From NCBI GenBank assembly GCA_964633225.1, contig CAZWFQ010000012.1, forward strand, positions 1 to 64,000: a DNA stretch of 64,000 nucleotides, in the 5' to 3' direction. A program made the translations under genes and the position numbers. Of this stretch, positions 59,892 to 64,000 are shown piece after piece; the first letter of the stretch is position 1, and each line of letters starts with the position of its first letter. This DNA is from JAKQIM01 sp964633225. GTDB lineage: Bacteria; Chloroflexota; Anaerolineae; Anaerolineales; UBA4823. Under the pieces are notes generated by a model that worked only from the letters and a program-made list of their open reading frames with translations, was not told the DNA's origin and did not search any database.

Positions 59892-62323
59892 AATACGGGC
59901 ACTTTGACGATGAACAGCGCGAATATGTAATCACCAACCCCAAGACCCCGGTGAAGTGGATCAATTACATCGGTACCCTGGCCTTCGGCGGCTTTGTAGA
60001 CCACACCGGCGGGGCGCTCTTGTGCAAAGGCGATCCGGCCCTCAATCGCATCACCAAGTACATCCCCCAGATGCCAGCCTCTGACTTCAAAGGCACTACC
60101 CTTTACCTGCGCATTCGGCATGCCGGTGGGCAGTACCAGGTTTTCTCGCCTTTCTTCACCCCCACCCTCGATCCTTACGAACATTACGAATGCCACGTGG
60201 GACTGGGTTACACACGCATTGTTTCTGAATTCTACGGTCTGCGCACCGAGGCCACCATTTTCGTCCCCCCAGGCGGGGAGGTGGAGCTGCGCGACATCTG
60301 CATCACCAACATTTCCTCAGCCGCGTTGGAAGTGGATGCCATCCCAGTGGTCGAGTATACCCACTTTGATGCCCTCAAGCAGTTCACCAACGCCGACTGG
60401 GTGCCGCAAACCATGCAGAGCCGCGCCTATCCAGAGCCAGAGGGACACCTGGTGCTGACACAGTATGCCTTCATGAAGCGCGACACCGCCATCAATTACT
60501 TCACCTCCAACCTGCCGGTGGCATCCTTCGAGTCAGAGCGCCGTTTCTTCTTGGGCGATCACGAGTATGGCTCTTGGGCAAAACCGCTCGGCCTGCAGGC
60601 CCCTGCACTCACCAACAGCCAGGCCCAGCGCGGCGACAACATCGCCGCCCTGCTGCACCAGTTGGGCGTCTTGCAGCCCGGCGAGACCCGCCGCCTGGTC
60701 ACCCAGCTTGGGCAGGCTGAAAGCCTGGAAGCGGCCCGACCCCAGATCGATCACTACCGCCAGGTGCAGTCTGTTGAAGCGGCCTTTGCCAAACTGGAGC
60801 AGTTCTGGCAAACCTACCTGGCCCGCATGCAGGTCAAGACCCCCGATGCCAGCATGGATCACATGCTCAACGTGCACAACCCGCGCCAGTGTTATATCAC
60901 CAAGACCTGGTCGCGCTATCTCTCGTTGTACCAACTCGGCTTTGGGGGCCGCGGGATCGGCTTCCGCGACAGTTCGCAAGATGCCATGGGCATCCTGGCC
61001 AATGTTCCCCAAGAAGGCAAACAGCTTCTGCGCATGTTGATGCAGGTGCAAAAACAAAACGGCTCTGCTATGCACCAGTTCAACCCATTGACCATGGTTG
61101 CCAACGAGGGCGACTCGCGTGAGCAGGAAGACGGCCCCAAGTATTACAGCGACGACCACCTATGGATCGTGCTGGCAGTGACTGCTTATCTAAAAGAAAC
61201 CGGCGATATGGCCTTCCTGGACGAGGTCATTCCTTATTATGAAAAAGACAAGCACGGGCAGCCCCTTGAATCAGGCAGTGTATTCGATCACCTCAACCGG
61301 GCGCTGGCTTTCACCCGCAGCAATGTGGGCTTGCACGGCCTGCCACTGCTCGGTTTTGCCGATTGGAACGACACCGTTAACCTGCGCAAAGGCGCCGAAT
61401 CGCTCTTCACCGCCCACCTGTACGGAAAAGCGCGCTTAGAAATGGCAGCCCTGGCAGAGGCACAGAACGATGCCCAGGCGGCCCGCCAACATCGCCAGGC
61501 ATATGACGAGATGCGCCAACAGGTCAATGAGCAGGCCTGGGATGGTGAATGGTATACGCGTTACTTCGACGCGCCGCCCGATGACAAGACCCCCGGCGCT
61601 CCGGTGGGCTCGCAGCAGAATTCACACGGCCAAATTTACCTGAATGGCCAATCTTGGGCTGTGATCTCTGGCTTTGCCACGCCCGAACGCGCCCGCCAGG
61701 CCATGGACTCAGCCAACCGCCTGCTAAACACCCGCAACGGTCTAAAGCTCAGCACGCCAGGCTTCAACGGGTTTGACCCCAACCGGGGCGGCATCACCAC
61801 CTACCCGCCCGGCGCCAAAGAGAACGGCGGCATCTTCTTGCACACCAATCCCTGGGCCATGATTGCCGAGACCCTGCTTGGCAATGGCGAGCGCGCCTAC
61901 CAGTACTACAACCAGATCAACCCTGGCGCCAAGAACGACAAGATTGATGAATTTGAGTGCGAGCCCTACGTTTACCCACAGAACATACTCAGCGACGAGC
62001 ACCCCCAGTTTGGCCTGGCGCGCAACAGTTGGTTGAGCGGCACGGCCTCTTGGGCTTACCAGGCCGGCACCATGTACATCCTGGGCATTCAACCCACTTA
62101 CCAGGGTTTGCGGGTAGATCCGTGCATCCCGGCGCATTGGGATGGTTTTGAAGTCAGCCGCCAATACCGCGGCGCCCAATACCAGATCCGTGTGCGCAAC
62201 CCGCACCACATCTGCAAGGGCGTCCAGCGCGTGCAAGTTGACGGCCAATTTGTGGCAGGTAACCTGCTGCCATTATTCACAGATGGGCAAGCACATACTG
62301 TCGAAGTGATCATGGAAGCCTGA
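59888..62323 (+). CDS. GH94 disaccharide phosphorylase (cellobiose/chitobiose/laminaribiose type)
   Basis: 811 residues, the normal GH94 length. The N-terminal beta-sandwich is followed by an (alpha/alpha)6 barrel. 'HNPRQCYITKTWSRYLSLYQ' and 'RGIGFRDSSQDAMGILANVP' hold the catalytic Asp; 'GFADWNDTVNLRKGAESLFT' and 'GLKLSTPGFNGFDPNRGG' are other conserved blocks. It cleaves a beta-glucosyl disaccharide with phosphate to a sugar 1-phosphate plus free sugar, saving ATP. Sequence alone does not decide between cellobiose, laminaribiose and chitobiose; the linked GH5 and NAGK-type genes leave both beta-glucan and chitin options open. Confidence 0.92.
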   Translation: MKYGHFDDEQREYVITNPKTPVKWINYIGTLAFGGFVDHTGGALLCKGDPALNRITKYIPQMPASDFKGTTLYLRIRHAGGQYQVFSPFFTPTLDPYEHYECHVGLGYTRIVSEFYGLRTEATIFVPPGGEVELRDICITNISSAALEVDAIPVVEYTHFDALKQFTNADWVPQTMQSRAYPEPEGHLVLTQYAFMKRDTAINYFTSNLPVASFESERRFFLGDHEYGSWAKPLGLQAPALTNSQAQRGDNIAALLHQLGVLQPGETRRLVTQLGQAESLEAARPQIDHYRQVQSVEAAFAKLEQFWQTYLARMQVKTPDASMDHMLNVHNPRQCYITKTWSRYLSLYQLGFGGRGIGFRDSSQDAMGILANVPQEGKQLLRMLMQVQKQNGSAMHQFNPLTMVANEGDSREQEDGPKYYSDDHLWIVLAVTAYLKETGDMAFLDEVIPYYEKDKHGQPLESGSVFDHLNRALAFTRSNVGLHGLPLLGFADWNDTVNLRKGAESLFTAHLYGKARLEMAALAEAQNDAQAARQHRQAYDEMRQQVNEQAWDGEWYTRYFDAPPDDKTPGAPVGSQQNSHGQIYLNGQSWAVISGFATPERARQAMDSANRLLNTRNGLKLSTPGFNGFDPNRGGITTYPPGAKENGGIFLHTNPWAMIAETLLGNGERAYQYYNQINPGAKNDKIDEFECEPYVYPQNILSDEHPQFGLARNSWLSGTASWAYQAGTMYILGIQPTYQGLRVDPCIPAHWDGFEVSRQYRGAQYQIRVRNPHHICKGVQRVQVDGQFVAGNLLPLFTDGQAHTVEVIMEA

Positions 62324-62333
62324 GGGAGGCAAC

Positions 62334-63524
62334 ATGAAAGAGATCTACCTGAGCGTCATGTATCACAATGATCAGGCCGAGCAGCCCCTGCGCAAACTGC
62401 TGGCAGACTTTGAGGCCGAATATTCCATCAAGGTACATTTGCGCATCTTGCACTGGGGCGAGGCCTGGTCTGAGTTGATCAAGGTGGCTTTATACAAAGA
62501 AGGGCCAGATGTCTCAGAGATCGGCAACACCTGGGCCAGCGACCTTGACCGCATGGCAGCTCTGCGAACCTTCACTGGCGCCGAGGTTCACGCCCTGGGT
62601 GGAGAGCCTGCCTTTTTGCAATCTGGCTGGAAGAGCGTCCTCAACCTTGAAACCGGCCTGGTTACTTCAATTCCCTGGGTGGCAGATACGCGCCTGTTGT
62701 ACTACCGCAAGGATCTCTTGGCTGAGGCCGGCGTTGATGAAGACAACGCCTTTCACTCCAACGAGCAGATGATACAAACCTTCGAGAAACTGCGCGCCCA
62801 GGGCTGCCAGGTGCCCTGGGTGATCCCCACCCACGCCACCCGCATGACCCTGCATAATGCCGCCGCTTGGGTGTGGGGAGCAGGAGGGCGCTTCTTATCT
62901 GAAGACGCCAAACGGGCCATGTTCGCCGAGCCTGCCGCCCTGCAAGGCCTCAGCGAGTATTTCAATCTGCGCCGCTACCTGGCTCCTGAGGCCCAACAGC
63001 TTGATGATGTGGCCTCAGACAACCTGTTTTGCACCGGGAAAGCAGCCGCCACCGTCAGCGGCAGTTGGCTGCTGGCGCAGGCAAACTTCACCCCCGAAAT
63101 CCGATCCAAAACTGCTTTTGTCTCGCCTCCCGGCCTGCCCTACATTGGCGGCTCAAACCTTGTGATCTGGAAGCACTGCCGCCAGGATGAGGCCGCCTTC
63201 AAGTTGGTCCAATTCCTCAACCGGCCCGAGACGCAGGTCATTTACTGCCAGGTGACTGGCATGCTGCCCACCAGCCTGGAAGCCCTTGCCCAACCCTATT
63301 ACAGCGAGCACCCCGTGTACCGGCGCCTGGTGGAGCGACTGAAAGTAGGCCGTTCGTTCCGCAGTGTACCGCTGTGGGGCATGATCGAAGATAAGTTAAC
63401 TTCTACACTGACCGCAATCTGGAAAGACCTGCTCGAGCAACCCGAGCTGGATACAACCCAAACCCTGGCGGAGTATCTGCAACCTCTGGCACGCCGCCTC
63501 AACATCACCCTTTCTGAGCATTAA
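62334..63524 (+). CDS. ABC-type solute-binding protein without signal peptide
   Basis: 396 residues of the family 1 (sugar) binding-protein fold: 'YHNDQAEQPLRKLLADFEAE', 'PDVSEIGNTWASDLDRMAAL', 'SIPWVADTRLLYYRKDLLAE', 'GKAAATVSGSWLLAQANFTP'. The start ATG 62334 is fixed by GAGGGAGG and by the preceding stop ten bases away. It begins directly at the mature domain, with no signal sequence or lipobox. It therefore stays in the cytoplasm or is an unusual export substrate. It could be an intracellular sugar sensor or chaperone rather than a transporter subunit. No permease genes are visible in the window. Confidence 0.85.
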   Translation: MKEIYLSVMYHNDQAEQPLRKLLADFEAEYSIKVHLRILHWGEAWSELIKVALYKEGPDVSEIGNTWASDLDRMAALRTFTGAEVHALGGEPAFLQSGWKSVLNLETGLVTSIPWVADTRLLYYRKDLLAEAGVDEDNAFHSNEQMIQTFEKLRAQGCQVPWVIPTHATRMTLHNAAAWVWGAGGRFLSEDAKRAMFAEPAALQGLSEYFNLRRYLAPEAQQLDDVASDNLFCTGKAAATVSGSWLLAQANFTPEIRSKTAFVSPPGLPYIGGSNLVIWKHCRQDEAAFKLVQFLNRPETQVIYCQVTGMLPTSLEALAQPYYSEHPVYRRLVERLKVGRSFRSVPLWGMIEDKLTSTLTAIWKDLLEQPELDTTQTLAEYLQPLARRLNITLSEH

Positions 63525-63536
63525 ACCCTGAAGCCC

Positions 63537-64000
63537 ATGACCCCTTACATCTCTAAAAAACAAAGCTTGCAAAACCCTCATTTACGCCTGGACTACCTGG
63601 CCACAGCCGGGCCGCGCCTGGTGGGCCTGTATGTAGATGGCAAACCCGCCAACCTGCTGGCCGAAAACATCAACGTCGGCTGGGATACCCCCTATGGCAC
63701 CTACAACATGCTGGGGGGGCACCGCCTGTGGGCCGCCCCCGAAAACCCTGCCTACACCGCCATCCCCGATGGAGAAGGCTTGGAATTGAACGCTGACGCC
63801 ACGCATGCCAGGCTGAGCCAGCCGCCCAGCGCGGCCAGCGGGCTGCGCCGCACGATTGAGGTGACGCTGGACCCTAAGCGGCCGGTCGTTCATCTCAAGC
63901 ATACGCTCGCCAACGAAGGCAGCACCAGCCAGCGCGTGGCCCTGTGGCCGATCACGCAGTTCCCCATGGGCGGGCTGGCCCTGATTCCGCAGCCGGTTGG
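63537..64000 (+). CDS. Mutarotase-like/aldose 1-epimerase-like protein (5' part)
   Basis: A frame with no stop to the window end (154 codons seen). It starts 'MTPYISKKQSLQNPHLRLDY' and contains 'GPRLVGLYVDGKPANLLAEN', 'TYNMLGGHRLWAAPENPAYT' and 'VVHLKHTLANEGSTSQRVAL', which recall galactose-mutarotase superfamily proteins (including DUF4380-like). It sits 12 bases after the binding-protein stop, so it belongs to the GH5-GH94 operon. It may interconvert sugar anomers or be a structural domain. No strong ribosome binding site precedes the ATG. Confidence 0.75.
   Translation, partial: MTPYISKKQSLQNPHLRLDYLATAGPRLVGLYVDGKPANLLAENINVGWDTPYGTYNMLGGHRLWAAPENPAYTAIPDGEGLELNADATHARLSQPPSAASGLRRTIEVTLDPKRPVVHLKHTLANEGSTSQRVALWPITQFPMGGLALIPQPV

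Noticed and set aside
1..64000. CRISPR arrays, insertion sequences, prophage or integrative element boundaries
   Set aside because: No spaced direct repeats, transposase, integrase or terminal inverted repeats were seen; coding style is uniform throughout.

Overview
The window is a GC-rich, densely coded bacterial chromosome segment with no rRNA, tRNA, CRISPR array, IS element or phage gene that I can see. Several features together suggest an anaerobic or facultative member of the Chloroflexota (Anaerolineae-like): a CarH/LitR-type B12 photoreceptor, FtsX/HlyD exporters, a sugar-phosphate type bacterial microcompartment (BMC), GH94/GH4/GH5 sugar genes, and archaeal-style thiolase-DUF35 and geranylgeranyl-reductase-like genes. 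The taxonomy is inferred from gene content only.

Layout. 1-3.8 kb: the end of an OppC/DppC-type permease, an MFS transporter, and a DUF1638 gene with a RACo-like corrinoid activator. 3.9-8.8 kb (minus): an ABC exporter (ATPase, FtsX-type permease, HlyD-type lipoprotein), a peroxiredoxin-like gene and a CarH-like regulator. 8.8-11.3 kb: a divergent promoter with a palindrome over both -35 boxes drives a TIGR01777 protein and a photolyase. 11.3-17.4 kb (minus): a seven-gene directon that starts with a probable selenocysteine peroxiredoxin (in-frame TGA at the catalytic position plus a SECIS-like hairpin). It continues with DUF4345, DegV, an M50-CBS protease, a CrtI-like desaturase, a TspO-like protein and an alpha/beta hydrolase. 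17.4-25.9 kb: small unknown genes, an acyltransferase-like gene with a thiolase (catalytic Cys replaced by Pro) and its DUF35 partner, a NarL-type two-component pair, a B12-binding radical SAM protein and a secreted glycosidase-like protein.

26.0-32.2 kb (minus): a ten-gene BMC operon with RpiB, DeoC, an acylating aldehyde dehydrogenase, one BMC-H, one BMC-T, three BMC-P, EutJ and a small tethering-type protein. This fits the sugar-phosphate-utilizing (SPU) class, in which deoxyribose 5-phosphate would be cleaved to acetaldehyde inside the shell and oxidised to acetyl-CoA. 32.3-36.1 kb: L-serine dehydratase and two FAD-dependent reductases. 36.2-45.1 kb: a cyclase-family hydrolase, the AllG/AllF pair and a three-subunit molybdenum hydroxylase (minus), with AllH divergent (plus). 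This is probably an N-heterocycle catabolic unit ending in carbamoyl transfer.

45.1-52.0 kb: a hybrid histidine kinase with a nidogen-like extracytoplasmic domain, a REC-kinase partner, a SIS-domain sugar isomerase and an ECF sigma factor with a membrane partner. 52.0-64 kb: a LacI-controlled glycan locus with divergent arms around a 20-bp palindrome. The minus arm holds LacI, GH4, a BadF-type sugar kinase, GH5, a YdjC deacetylase and a PIG-V-like transferase. The plus arm holds GH5, a GH94 phosphorylase, a solute-binding protein without a signal peptide, and a mutarotase-like gene cut by the window edge.
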